Notes under the pieces: generated by a model | Database searches by the model: none | What the model saw: the letters and a program-made list of their open reading frames with translations, nothing else | Told to the model about the DNA's origin: nothing | In this document: one piece after another, positions 21,727 through 30,909 of the stretch | Position numbering within the stretch: the stretch's first letter is position 1 | Layout of the letters: the number at the start of each line of letters is the position of its first letter | Position numbers and translations under genes: made by a program | Assembly (NCBI GenBank): GCA_029210465.1 | Contig: JARGDL010000027.1 | Span: forward strand, 1-33,608 | Origin: Stygiobacter electus | Lineage (GTDB): Bacteria > Bacteroidota > Ignavibacteria > Ignavibacteriales > Melioribacteraceae | Reading direction: 5' to 3' | Length of the DNA stretch: 33,608 nt

Positions 21727-24700
21727 TTATAATTCTTCCTCTGATTTCTTTTTAATGAACCAATCATAAACCGTTGGTAAAACCACCAATGTTAATAGCG
21801 TAGAAGTTATTAATCCGCCGATTACAACTGTTGCCAGCGGTCTTTGAACTTCTGCACCGGCGGATGTTGAAACTGCCATCGGGATAAATCCCAAACTTGC
21901 AACAAAAGCAGTAGTAATAACGGGTCGAAGCCGTATTACAGAGCCCTTAATTACCGCTTCACGAATACTCATTCCTTCCAAAATAAGTTTGTTATAATAA
22001 GTGAGCATAACTACTCCGTTCAAAACCGCAACACCAAAGAGAGCAATAAATCCAACTCCTGCAGAAATTGAGAACGGCATATCCCTTAACCACAATGCTA
22101 TAACACCTCCAACGACCGCAAAAGGAATTCCAGTAAAAATTATTAGTGCCTGTTTGATTGAATTCACTGAAGCAAATAATAGTAAGAATATTAATCCAAG
22201 TGAGATAGGAACAACGAGTGCTAATCTATCGCTTGCCCGCTGAAGGTTTTCGAATTCGCCGCCGTAATTAATTATGTACCCTGCCGGCATTTTAATTTTT
22301 TCGTTTATTTTTTCCTGTAGTTCTTTCACAAAACTTTCAATGTCTCGTTCGCGAACATTGCATTCAGTAACAAGCATTCTTCTTCCAGCGGAGTGAGATA
22401 TTTCCGCCGGTCCTTCAATCATTACGAAATCGGCAATATCCCCGAGCCGTATCATTGTACCGTTGGAAGCCGGGACGAGGAGATTTTTTATATCGTCAAC
22501 ATTATTTCTTGCTTCTTTATTTATCTTAACGACAAGATCGAATTGTTTTTCACCTTCGTATATTCTACCAACGTTCGTTCCGGCAAGTGCAGTTTCAATC
22601 AATATATTAGCATCGGAAACATTAATACCGTGGCGCGAAATTTTTTCACGATCAATTACAATTCTTAATTGAGGCAGACCTTCAACCTGCTGCATTCTGA
22701 TATCTACAGCGCCGTTAACTTGTTTCATCAATTCAGCAACATCGTTTCCGATTCGCGCAAGTGTGTCGAGGTCTTCACCAAAAATTTTAACTCCAATATC
22801 AGAACGAACACCGGCAATCAATTCATTGAATCGCATTTCAATTGGCTGAGAAAAACCTCCGCCTATGCCGGGAATTCTTGCCATCACGTCAGTCATCTTT
22901 GCAATCATTTCATCTTTCGTTTTCGCCGTTTTCCATTCTTCACGTGGTTTCATTTTGATGTAAACATCGCTCTGATAAATGCTCATCGGGTCGGTTGCAA
23001 TTTCCGGTCGTCCGGTTTTACTTACAACATTTAATACTTCAGGGATGGATTTCAATTCTGCTTCCAGCATTTGCGATGTATGTATTGACTCGGTTAAAGA
23101 AATACTTGGCAATCGTCTCAATTCAATTAATATATCTCCTTCATCAAGCGTGGGAATGAACTCTCCACCAAGACGTGTAAACAGAAAAACTGAAAAGCCG
23201 AAAATTATTATTGCAAAACCAACAACTAAACTTTTTTTACGCAAAGCATAATGAAGAGTTTTTTGATATAAAGGTTTTAAAATTTTAATGATAGGACTTT
23301 CTTTCTCAGAGACTTTACCTTTTTTAAAGAAGAAAGTACTAACAACCGGTACATAAGTAAGGGTTAAAAATAAAGCGCCCAGCAACGCATACACAACTGT
23401 GTAAGCCATTGGCTTGAACATTTTTCCTTCAATTCCTTCCAGCGATAGAATCGGCAAATACACAATGATAATTATTGCAACGCCGAAGACAATCGGTCTT
23501 TCAACTTCCACAAAAGAACTGAGTAAAGTTTGGTTAACACTTTCTACATGTTCATTGGAATGTTGTCTTTCATGCAGTTTGCGGATTGCATTTTCAATCA
23601 GCACAACTGCGCCGTCAACAATAATTCCAAAATCAATTGCGCCGAGCGACATTAAGTTGCCCGATATTCCGTTCAACTTCATCATAATTAACGCGAACAA
23701 CATCGAAAGAGGAATGACAGATGCAACTATAAATCCGCCGCGTAAATTCATTAAAAGCAAAAAGAGAATAATAATTACAAACAATCCGCCTTCGGATAGA
23801 TTTTTTATTACCGTATTTATTGCTCTATCCACCAGCTCTGTTCTTTCATAATAAGGAACAATGCGAACGCCGGGCGGTAAAGTTTTTTGGATTTCGGAAA
23901 CTCTTTCTTTAACTCGCTCGGTGACAATTCGCGCATTCTCTCCTTTGAGCATCATTGTAATACCGCTTACGATTTCCGATTTGCCGTTTAATGTAACCGC
24001 ACCCTGACGGATTGCAGAACCTTCTTTTACTTCGGCAATATTTCTAACAAGCACAGGTGTGCCGTCTGTTGATTTAACAATTATATTTTCAATATCGCTC
24101 ATTGATTTTGCTATGCCTTCACCCACAACAACATATTGTTCTTGCTTATGTTCGATGTAGGCGCCGGGTGCGTTTGAATTGTTATTGGAAACGGCTTCTA
24201 TTACATCACGAATCGAAATACCGTAGTTCAAAATTTTTTGTGGATCAATTAATACTTGATACTGCTTCAACTCTCCGCCGAAAGTGTTTACCTCTGCAAG
24301 TCCCGGCGTACCGGCAAGCTGGCGTTTTATAATCCAATCTTGAATTGTTCGTAATTCCATTGGAGTGTAACCATCACCCACAACTTCATACTGATAGATT
24401 TCACCTAGTCCTGTAGAAACGGGACCTAACTCTGGTTCCGATAATCCCGGTGGTAAATCTCCTTTTGCTTCCTGTAGTTTTTCAAAAACAATTTGACGAG
24501 CAAAATAAGTGTCAACATTATCTTTGAAGATTACAGTTACGGCAGAAAGACCGAATTTTGAAACCGACCTTACTTCTTCAATATCGGGGAGATTCTTCAT
24601 AGCCACTTCGATTGGATATGAGATTAGTCTTTCGATTTCCTGTGGTGCTAATGCTGGTGCTACAGTAAAAATTTGAACCTGATTTGTTGTAATATCAGGC

Positions 24701-24816
24701 ACTGCGTCAATCGGAAGTTTTATTGCTGCGGTTATCCCCGCGATAATCAAAGCAATGACACCGAGAATGACAAACACACGCTGGCGCATCGAGAATGAAA
24801 TAATTTTATTAATCAT
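21727..24816 (-). CDS. czcA: CzcA-type heavy-metal RND efflux pump, operon B
   Basis: 1029 residues, complete. Helix 4 carries D-F-G-I-I-V-D-G-A-V-V-L-I-E-N, the divalent-cation signature, and the protein follows the operon A pump closely from end to end (D-A-V-P-D-I-T-T, L-I-A-G-V-R-S-D, F-I-A-L-F-G-V-A-V-L-N-G-V-V-M). Metal range probably overlaps with Zn/Cd/Co/Ni but the pumps have diverged enough to differ. Its ATG shares one base with the stop of the adaptor gene (TAATG). The P-II-like remnant follows; there is no zinc-ribbon gene here. Confidence 0.96.
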   Translation of the reverse strand: MINKIISFSMRQRVFVILGVIALIIAGITAAIKLPIDAVPDITTNQVQIFTVAPALAPQEIERLISYPIEVAMKNLPDIEEVRSVSKFGLSAVTVIFKDNVDTYFARQIVFEKLQEAKGDLPPGLSEPELGPVSTGLGEIYQYEVVGDGYTPMELRTIQDWIIKRQLAGTPGLAEVNTFGGELKQYQVLIDPQKILNYGISIRDVIEAVSNNNSNAPGAYIEHKQEQYVVVGEGIAKSMSDIENIIVKSTDGTPVLVRNIAEVKEGSAIRQGAVTLNGKSEIVSGITMMLKGENARIVTERVKERVSEIQKTLPPGVRIVPYYERTELVDRAINTVIKNLSEGGLFVIIILFLLLMNLRGGFIVASVIPLSMLFALIMMKLNGISGNLMSLGAIDFGIIVDGAVVLIENAIRKLHERQHSNEHVESVNQTLLSSFVEVERPIVFGVAIIIIVYLPILSLEGIEGKMFKPMAYTVVYALLGALFLTLTYVPVVSTFFFKKGKVSEKESPIIKILKPLYQKTLHYALRKKSLVVGFAIIIFGFSVFLFTRLGGEFIPTLDEGDILIELRRLPSISLTESIHTSQMLEAELKSIPEVLNVVSKTGRPEIATDPMSIYQSDVYIKMKPREEWKTAKTKDEMIAKMTDVMARIPGIGGGFSQPIEMRFNELIAGVRSDIGVKIFGEDLDTLARIGNDVAELMKQVNGAVDIRMQQVEGLPQLRIVIDREKISRHGINVSDANILIETALAGTNVGRIYEGEKQFDLVVKINKEARNNVDDIKNLLVPASNGTMIRLGDIADFVMIEGPAEISHSAGRRMLVTECNVRERDIESFVKELQEKINEKIKMPAGYIINYGGEFENLQRASDRLALVVPISLGLIFLLLFASVNSIKQALIIFTGIPFAVVGGVIALWLRDMPFSISAGVGFIALFGVAVLNGVVMLTYYNKLILEGMSIREAVIKGSVIRLRPVITTAFVASLGFIPMAVSTSAGAEVQRPLATVVIGGLITSTLLTLVVLPTVYDWFIKKKSEEEL

Positions 24817-25928
24817 TATTCTTCCTCCACAAATGTCTCTTTTGCCAGTTCGGATTTTAAGTAAAACGTTCCTTTCGTTACTACTTTCTCACCTGCATTC
24901 AAACCTTTAATAATTTCTGTATAATCTTTTGTTTCTCTGCCTGCTACAACATTTCGTTTCTGAAAAGTAGTATCGTTAACAGCCACAAAAACATAACTGA
25001 TTTCTTTTTCCTTCATTAAAGCAGTTGATTTGATTTTTGGATTTGTACCGCCGAGTTTACTTGCAACCAAAACGTTCACGTACATTTCGGGCTTAAGCTT
25101 GCCTGAAGAATTTGTAACTTCAAATCTTGCTTTAACAGTGCGCGATGCCGGTTCAACGACGTCATAAATGCGTGTCAGCTTACCTTTGTAAACTTCACCC
25201 AGGAATGTGTCAATAGTAATTTCGCCGGTTATTCCTTCTTTAATAAGAGGCAAATCATTCTCAAAAATATCGGCAAGTATCCAAATGTTCTGAAGATTTG
25301 CTAATACAAAAAATTCTTTCCCAACATCAACAAATTCGCCGAGCCGGACTTCGCCGCTTATCAATGTTCCGTCAAACGGTGCACGAACTGAAATTACTGT
25401 GTAAGGTGTGTGCTTATCGGCAAGTTGGTTAATTTCACTTTCTATTAATCCTACAACCTCTAATTTCTTCCGAGCTGATTCGTAAATTGAAAACGCTGTA
25501 GAATAATCGGCATCGCTTTCCTTCATTCTTTTCAATCGTTCTTCTGCTTGAACAAATTCGGACTGCATTGCAATGAATTCCTGGCTGTATAAATCAACTA
25601 TTGGTTGACCTTTTTTAACTCTATCCGAGATAACAGCGTAAACTTTTTCAACTCTTCCTTTAACTCGCGAGGTTATATGTGCAGTCATAACTTCATTCAG
25701 CGCCACTTTACCACGCAGAATCAAAGGTATATCAACTTCTCTCTTCTCAACTATTTCGGTTTGAACATTAATGTGTTCAAGCTGATGCTTTGTTAACACA
25801 ACTTCAGATTTTTCACCTGAGTGAGTTCTCTCCGGGTATTCAAATTTTTCTTCATTATTGGAATTATCACCGCATCCAAACAAGATTAAAATTAAACCCA
25901 GTGATAAATAATTTATTGTTTTATTCAT
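24816..25928 (-). CDS. czcB: CzcB-type membrane fusion lipoprotein, operon B
   Basis: 370 residues. Lipoprotein signal at 1-19 (L-S-L-G-L-I-L-I-L-F-G-C). A charged linker, then the barrel-sandwich halves (I-T-S-R-V-K-G-R-V-E-K-V-Y-A-V-I-S-D-R-V-K-K-G-Q and V-R-A-P-F-D-G-T-L-I), a short helical hairpin (A-E-E-R-L-K-R-M-K-E), and the barrel parts with V-E-P-A-S-R-T-V-K-A-R-F-E-V. It couples CzcA to the outer-membrane channel. It lies 15 bases after czcC and overlaps czcA by one base. It differs more from the operon A adaptor than the two pumps differ from each other, including a shorter N-terminal linker. Confidence 0.93.
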   Translation of the reverse strand: MNKTINYLSLGLILILFGCGDNSNNEEKFEYPERTHSGEKSEVVLTKHQLEHINVQTEIVEKREVDIPLILRGKVALNEVMTAHITSRVKGRVEKVYAVISDRVKKGQPIVDLYSQEFIAMQSEFVQAEERLKRMKESDADYSTAFSIYESARKKLEVVGLIESEINQLADKHTPYTVISVRAPFDGTLISGEVRLGEFVDVGKEFFVLANLQNIWILADIFENDLPLIKEGITGEITIDTFLGEVYKGKLTRIYDVVEPASRTVKARFEVTNSSGKLKPEMYVNVLVASKLGGTNPKIKSTALMKEKEISYVFVAVNDTTFQKRNVVAGRETKDYTEIIKGLNAGEKVVTKGTFYLKSELAKETFVEEE

Positions 25929-25943
25929 ATAAACTCCGTTATT

Positions 25944-27188
25944 TTAGTCAGATATTAATTCATTTGAAATTTCTAATTGCGTCCTTGCAATCAGGCAATT
26001 ATAAATTGTTCTCTCATATTCAAGCTTTGTAGTTCGGTATGTTCGATAGATATCAAATAAATTGAGAACATCAATTTGGTTGTTTTGATATGCCGTAATA
26101 CCGGCACGCAGTTCGTCTTCAACATCTTGCAAAAGAGTTTTGTCGAAAAGGCGAAGCTGTTCTTCTGCATAGTTCAGACTTTTAAATGAGCTAATAATTT
26201 TTTGTTTAATAATTTTTCTCACTGCTTCATATTGAATGTCAGATATATCAAGCAGAGCTTGCGATTCCTGGATATCACCACGCACACCGGATGAATAGAA
26301 CATCGGTAAAGAGATTCCGAGTTTTAATCCGATAAAATTATCAAACCCTTTTCCTGGAATCGGCTGTCTGTTCTGAAAGGAAGCTCCGAAATTAAAATCC
26401 GGCAGAGAACCTTTTTCCGCTAGCAATAAAAGAGATTTGTTCCTATCCATTCTGATACTGCTCATTTTTATAAAATTGCTTTGCCCGATTAATGAAGCAA
26501 GGATTGAATCGAGTGGACTGTCAATAAAAATATAACTCAATGAATCGCTTAATTCATAATTTCCGCCGTTTTCAACTCCCATAAGAATTTTTAAACCGCC
26601 GATGTTTTGCTGAAACTGTTTATTTACATCGAATAATTCATTTTTCAACCGCGTCGCCTCTACTTTTGCACGAATAACATCGAGATATGTACTTGTCCCG
26701 GTTTGATATTTATCTTTTACCTGGACTAAAAAATCATTAAGCAATGAAATGTTTTGTTCAATTGCATTAATCATTTCTTGTAAAAGAAGCCCTTGATAGT
26801 ATGCTTCTTTAACCTGTGCGGTAACTATTTTTTTTATTCTTTCCAAATTTATTTCGGCGATTTGCTTTTCATATTCAGCAATTTGGATCTTCGAGCTCCG
26901 CTTCCCGAAAAATTCCAGCGACTGCGATATGTTAAAATAAAGTTCACCTGCGTTACCGAGAGAAAAACTTTTTGGTATTTCATTCGACTCGATAGAAAAT
27001 TCAGCATTTGGAATTCTTCCGGCTTGCAAAATCTTGCCGTCAGCCGCTTCAATTTCTTTTTGTGCTGTCAGTATCTGCGAATTATTTTTCAGTGATATCT
27101 CTATCGCCTCATTCAATGTTATTTTTTTTGTCTGTCCATTTACTATTAATGAACAAAACAGTAGTAATATTATTATATGTTTATACAT
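25944..27188 (-). CDS. czcC: CzcC/TolC-family outer-membrane efflux protein, operon B
   Basis: 414 residues from the ATG at 27188 (a GTG two codons earlier is the only longer option; AGGG lies just before the ATG). Signal peptide at 1-18 (I-I-I-L-L-L-F-C-S-L-I-V-N-G-Q). The family start I-T-L-N-E-A-I-E-I-S-L-K-N-N-S follows at once, without the extra leader of its operon A counterpart. Two coiled-helix repeats and the D-V-I-R-A-K-V-E-A-T-R-L-K-N motif are present. It is the outer-membrane duct of pump B and heads the czcCBA run. Confidence 0.92.
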   Translation of the reverse strand: MYKHIIILLLFCSLIVNGQTKKITLNEAIEISLKNNSQILTAQKEIEAADGKILQAGRIPNAEFSIESNEIPKSFSLGNAGELYFNISQSLEFFGKRSSKIQIAEYEKQIAEINLERIKKIVTAQVKEAYYQGLLLQEMINAIEQNISLLNDFLVQVKDKYQTGTSTYLDVIRAKVEATRLKNELFDVNKQFQQNIGGLKILMGVENGGNYELSDSLSYIFIDSPLDSILASLIGQSNFIKMSSIRMDRNKSLLLLAEKGSLPDFNFGASFQNRQPIPGKGFDNFIGLKLGISLPMFYSSGVRGDIQESQALLDISDIQYEAVRKIIKQKIISSFKSLNYAEEQLRLFDKTLLQDVEDELRAGITAYQNNQIDVLNLFDIYRTYRTTKLEYERTIYNCLIARTQLEISNELISD

Positions 27189-27334
27189 AGTCACCCTAAA
27201 ATTTTATGAATACTTTACTACCTAAAGTGGAGATACAGAAATTTCCACCATAGGATAATATGTTTTACTTGTTTATATAGAGAAGAATATTTGGAAAAGT
27301 TAAATAAGAATGGTTCTGTTGATCAGAAAGGTAC

Positions 27335-27643
27335 TTATATAAAGAATTTTTTTGTTGAAGTGAATTGTTCATTTTGTAAACCATCTTCTGTTGTTTTGTA
27401 TTCATCAGAGCAGATATTGTTTACAAACTTGATTATCGGAGGACTTATTTTATTCTGAGTGTTGGGTTTTTCTATTCTGGCTCCTTTTACAATTTCGCAG
27501 TAATCATGCGTGCTATGATTATCACCTTCAGAATCAAGGAAGCCAAATTCAGAATGTAAAAAAGTAAAAATAATTGCTCCAACTAAGGCTAGAGAAACTA
27601 GTTTTATCATCTTATTTTGCAATATTTTTAATATGTCTTTCAT
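27335..27643 (-). CDS. D-Y-C-E-I-V family small membrane-anchored protein (copy 3, possible frameshift)
   Basis: 102 residues as read. An anchor at about 15-30 (S-L-A-L-V-G-A-I-I-F-T-F-L) is followed by H-S-E-F-G-F-L-D, a Asp/His-rich stretch, then H-D-Y-C-E-I-V-K. The family's C-terminal block is missing in this frame, which ends K-K-F-F-I. In the -1 frame, entered at a run of seven A (27347-27353), the sequence continues I-L-Y-I-S-T-F-L-I-N-R-T-I-L-I to a TAA at 27300-27302, restoring the family end (N-R-T-F-L-I in copy 2) and the usual length. So either the gene is broken, the read has an error, or ribosomes shift frame here. It precedes czcC of operon B by 146 bases. No clear ribosome site is seen. 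Confidence 0.65.
   Translation of the reverse strand: MKDILKILQNKMIKLVSLALVGAIIFTFLHSEFGFLDSEGDNHSTHDYCEIVKGARIEKPNTQNKISPPIIKFVNNICSDEYKTTEDGLQNEQFTSTKKFFI
27347..27353 (-). other. A-AAA-AAA slippery heptamer in copy 3 of the D-Y-C-E-I-V family
   Basis: The codons read ACA-AAA-AAA-TTC, so the run is in the exact phase (A-AAA-AAA) of a -1 frameshift site. Slipping back one base opens a 15-residue extension that matches the C-terminus of the two paralogues. A one-base deletion in a homopolymer, real or from sequencing, would look the same. Confidence 0.5.
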
Positions 27644-27684
27644 ATTTAGGGTGTAAATATAATCAGACCTTACTAAACTTCAAA

Positions 27685-28587
27685 TTAATTATTTAATAAC
27701 CTTGTATCATCGCAGACACCACATTCAAACTGTAAAGTGGTATGATTAATTTCAAAATGTTCGTGCAATTCTTCTTCGATAAACTTTTGAATCGTAATTG
27801 TTTCACTTACTTTCATATCATCAACTTCAATGTGAGCTTCGAAATGAGTATCATTATCATTTAATTTCCAAATATGAACATGGTGAACGTTTTTAACACC
27901 GTTCAGTGATTCAATAATTTTTTTTACTTCATTCAAATCAATTCTATCCGGCGAGGACATCATCACTATTTCAAGTGATTCTTTCACTATTTCATAAGTT
28001 TCTCTTAAGATATAAAGAGCAATTAGAATTGTTAGCAGCGGATCAATCCAATAAACTTTATAAAAGATTATAAATAAAGCACCAATAATTACGGCAAGTG
28101 AAGAAACTGCATCACTCAGCAAATGAAAATATGCAGCTCTGATATTTAAATTTCCTTCAGAACCTTTTTTCAAAAGTAAAGTGCCTGCGATGTTTGCAAT
28201 TAATCCAATAGAAGCCACAATTAACATTAAGTTTCCTGTAATTTGAGAAGGATTATAAAATCGTTCGATTGCTTCTTTGATTAGAAAAAAGCTAATAATT
28301 ATGAGTGTGCTTGCATTAGTAATTGCTGCAATAATCTCGGCTCGTTTTAATCCAAAAGTATATTTGAATGTTTTAGGTCTTCTGCTTAATCGCATTGCAA
28401 TGTAAGTAATGATAATTGCGATGCCATCGCTGAAGTTGTGCAGTGCATCTGATATAAGAGATAAACTTCCGGAAACAAATCCACCGATTACTTCTGCAAT
28501 GGTTATAAAGAAATTCAGAGCCATCGTGATGAATAAATTTTTCTCTGTTGTTTCATTACCGCTATTATGTGAATGAATTTGTGACAT
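27685..28587 (-). CDS. czcD: CDF-family zinc/cadmium exporter, second copy
   Basis: 300 residues, AAAGG before the ATG. Six membrane helices. Helix 2 has D-A-L-H-N-F-S-D (H50, D54) and helix 5 has H-L-L-S-D (H155, D159), the HxxxD zinc-type site. The C-terminal domain has V-H-H-V-H-I-W-K-L and ends with I-N-H-T-T-L-Q-F-E-C-G-V-C-D-D, where a C-x-x-C lies at the tail. The N-terminal His stretch is shorter than in the first CDF protein. It exports Zn2+ or Cd2+ to the periplasm, where the RND pumps can take over. It is just upstream of the operon B genes. Confidence 0.92.
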   Translation of the reverse strand: MSQIHSHNSGNETTEKNLFITMALNFFITIAEVIGGFVSGSLSLISDALHNFSDGIAIIITYIAMRLSRRPKTFKYTFGLKRAEIIAAITNASTLIIISFFLIKEAIERFYNPSQITGNLMLIVASIGLIANIAGTLLLKKGSEGNLNIRAAYFHLLSDAVSSLAVIIGALFIIFYKVYWIDPLLTILIALYILRETYEIVKESLEIVMMSSPDRIDLNEVKKIIESLNGVKNVHHVHIWKLNDNDTHFEAHIEVDDMKVSETITIQKFIEEELHEHFEINHTTLQFECGVCDDTRLLNN

Positions 28588-28688
28588 ATATTTACCTTTT
28601 TTTATTCAATCATTTCGAATCCCATTTTGATTACCGCATTCTGATTTAGTAAGTTAAGCAATCAAATAGTTTTATAAAATTATTTAAA

Positions 28689-29471
28689 TCAGTAATGCTC
28701 CATAGCAATAACTGTTTCTATTTCTTCTCTCATCTTCAAAGGTGAATTTGTTGTTATCGAATCAATTCCAAGATTGATTAATCTTATAGCATCTTCAACT
28801 TTATCAACATCATAGGCACAAAAATCCAAATTATTTTCCCGCAAAGATTTTACAAGTTTTTCATCAATATAAGATGCAGCATTTACATCAAGACCATCAC
28901 AGTCAAGTGTTTTTAATGTTTGCATCAATCTTCTTTGTGCCAATGATTTTAAACATTTCTTTCTTGAAAAATACCAACTAAACAACCAATATGTTTTGAT
29001 CTCTGGCAAAATATCTTTAGCCAGTCGAACTGTATTTGGATTAAATGCAATTATTCTGATTTTATCCTTCGGGACAGAAAATTGATTTAATATTTCTCTT
29101 AGTTTCTCAATAAAAATTTCACGGTCATCTTTTATCTCAATGTAAATTCCTTTTCCGTCAGGAATTATTTTAAGCACTTCCTGAAATGTTGGGATTGTAG
29201 TCCCTTTATATTTATCATCCATCCAAGAACCAACATCAATTTTTTTTAATTCAACTAAAGTTGATAAGCAAACTTTTAATTTTATATTTTTTTTCGATAC
29301 TCTTTTTGTATCGGGATCGTGAATGCAAACTATCTCACTATCTTTAGTAAGCCAAAAATCACCTTCAATAAAATCAGCATTTTCTTTAAAAGCCAATTCA
29401 AATGATGGAATAGTATTTTCGGGTGCTGCATAAGATGCACCACGATGCGCTACAATCAAAGGATTATTCAT
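28689..29471 (-). CDS. Glycerophosphodiester phosphodiesterase
   Basis: 260 residues from the ATG at 29471 (a TTG 6 bases earlier is the only longer start). The GDPD TIM-barrel signature is present: V-A-H-R-G-A-S (H9), P-E-N-T (E18), F-I-E-G-D-F-W-L-T-K-D (E36, D38) and I-H-D-P-D (H51), then I-Y-I-E-I-K-D near 112 and the closing G-I-D-S-I-T-T-N-S-P. It would cleave glycerophosphodiesters to glycerol 3-phosphate and an alcohol. There is no signal peptide, so it acts in the cytoplasm. It follows the patatin gene by 17 bases, which fits a pathway of phospholipid deacylation and then headgroup release. Confidence 0.9.
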   Translation of the reverse strand: MNNPLIVAHRGASYAAPENTIPSFELAFKENADFIEGDFWLTKDSEIVCIHDPDTKRVSKKNIKLKVCLSTLVELKKIDVGSWMDDKYKGTTIPTFQEVLKIIPDGKGIYIEIKDDREIFIEKLREILNQFSVPKDKIRIIAFNPNTVRLAKDILPEIKTYWLFSWYFSRKKCLKSLAQRRLMQTLKTLDCDGLDVNAASYIDEKLVKSLRENNLDFCAYDVDKVEDAIRLINLGIDSITTNSPLKMREEIETVIAMEHY

Positions 29472-29488
29472 CAGCAATTGCTCTCTGT

Positions 29489-30406
29489 TTAAGCATCCCC
29501 TTTTAATTTTTTTATGTAATGCTCAATCTCTAAAAGATAAGAATTGCGATTAACAAGTTTTTTAATTTCAGCAATATTTTCTTTAGCAGCTTGTTCACCT
29601 GCAGCAATTATTTCTTTGGTCTGATCAAAATCAGCCCAGGTTAAATGTCTTACCTGCGGACGAATAACTAAATCAGCTTCTCTTAATCTCAAAACAGAAA
29701 GATGAAAAGAAGTAATATCCTCAGCACGATATAGTATCTCAAAAACATTTTTGGGTTGATCAATTGTTTTAATGCATCTTGTAACATCAACACCTAAAAC
29801 TCTGTCGGCACCAATTTCACGCACTCTGCCAGCGGGCACACTTTCCGATGCACTTCCATCAATTAAAAGATAATTATTCAGTCTAACAGGAGGAAAAATT
29901 CCCGGTATTGCTGAGCTTGCCTTGATCGCTTGTCTTAAACTTCCCCGTGTAAAATTAACTTCCTCGCCGGAAAGTAGATCAGTGGCGATAGCAGAATATT
30001 TTATTTTTAGATTTTCAATCGGAGTATCAGGAATCATTAGATAAATTTCATCAGTTAATTGTTCATCAAAATAGGAAAGACGGTTTAATGCTTTTAGAGC
30101 TTGAATTCTTGTTCCTACGTAATCATAAAATTGTTCGAAATAGTTTTTGTCTGGTTTTTTATTATTCTCTTTTAATTTATCAGTCCCAAGCTCAATAAAC
30201 TTCGGATGATTAATTGCCTTATAAATAAAATCCTCAACTTCTTTAGCATTGCCGTAATAGGCGTACAATCCGCCAACAAGTGCACCCATACTACATCCAG
30301 TTATGGAATGGATTTTTATATTTTCTTCATCAAGAACTTTTAGCACACCAATGTGAGCCAAACCTCTTGCACCGCCGCCGCCAAGTGCTAAACCAAATTT
30401 TGACAT
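29489..30406 (-). CDS. Patatin-like phospholipase (RssA/NTE type)
   Basis: 305 residues. The oxyanion motif G-G-G-G-A-R-G lies at 9-15, the nucleophile elbow G-C-S-M-G at 37-41 (S39), and the catalytic Asp in I-D-G-S-A-S at D183. All three features of the Ser-Asp dyad family are intact. No signal peptide or membrane anchor is seen, so it is a cytoplasmic or membrane-surface esterase like RssA. It probably removes acyl chains from phospholipids. It starts 9 bases after the rhodanese gene stop and is followed by the phosphodiesterase gene. Confidence 0.92.
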   Translation of the reverse strand: MSKFGLALGGGGARGLAHIGVLKVLDEENIKIHSITGCSMGALVGGLYAYYGNAKEVEDFIYKAINHPKFIELGTDKLKENNKKPDKNYFEQFYDYVGTRIQALKALNRLSYFDEQLTDEIYLMIPDTPIENLKIKYSAIATDLLSGEEVNFTRGSLRQAIKASSAIPGIFPPVRLNNYLLIDGSASESVPAGRVREIGADRVLGVDVTRCIKTIDQPKNVFEILYRAEDITSFHLSVLRLREADLVIRPQVRHLTWADFDQTKEIIAAGEQAAKENIAEIKKLVNRNSYLLEIEHYIKKLKGDA

Positions 30407-30415
30407 TGTTTACTC

Positions 30416-30793
30416 TTATTTATTTACAGAATCATAAAAATGTTTTGCGTTATCGCCGCGTAAATAATCGGCTAATCCTAAAAGACCTTCAACCAAATAT
30501 CTTGCATTAACTCCATTTTGCATTAATAATATTCTGCCCATAATTGCTCGATCATAATGTGGGCAAGCAGTTACAACTAATTTATCTTTATCTATCTCAC
30601 TTAGTCTATTCGGCATTTCATTAAGCGGAATATTTTTTGTGAAAGAGAAAAGCCAAAGCTCATATTCTTCTTTGAAGCGAACATCAATAAATTGAATTTC
30701 GTTCTTGAGCAATTCCGATAATTCCGGGATTTGAATTTTCATTTTTTTACGGGCTTCGTAATCGAAATTTGATAAGTATTTTTCTAAGTCCAT
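30416..30793 (-). CDS. Rhodanese-like sulfurtransferase domain protein
   Basis: 125 residues, single rhodanese domain. The family marks are F-I-D-V-R-F-K-E-E-Y-E near residue 35, I-P-L-N-E-M-P near 55, and the active-site loop T-A-C-P-H-Y-D-R-A with Cys at 77. V-N-A-R-Y-L-V-E-G-L-L-G-L follows, as in the usual V-x-x-L-x-G-G-x-x-x-W. The second Gly and the Trp of that motif are replaced. It is probably a sulfur carrier or persulfide-handling protein; the substrate is unknown. It is cotranscribed with the patatin gene (9-base gap). Confidence 0.85.
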   Translation of the reverse strand: MDLEKYLSNFDYEARKKMKIQIPELSELLKNEIQFIDVRFKEEYELWLFSFTKNIPLNEMPNRLSEIDKDKLVVTACPHYDRAIMGRILLMQNGVNARYLVEGLLGLADYLRGDNAKHFYDSVNK

Positions 30794-30909
30794 TTTATTT
30801 TCTCACTTTTATTGAACACATATTTATTCTTTTGTCCCAAATCTTTTGGCATTTGTTAAATTATTTTCATCATCTATAATACAATAATGAATCTAAAAGC
30901 AAATTGAAA

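Noticed and set aside
22001..24332. Several plus-strand frames of 60 to 145 codons opposite the pump genes
   Set aside because: They are antisense shadows of strongly conserved genes, with no ribosome sites or recognisable motifs.
14706..24816. Naming the RND pumps CusA (copper/silver)
   Set aside because: Both carry the D-F-G...D-G-A-V-V...E-N helix 4 signature of the divalent-cation pumps, not the A-I-G-A-M-V-D-A-A motif of CusA.
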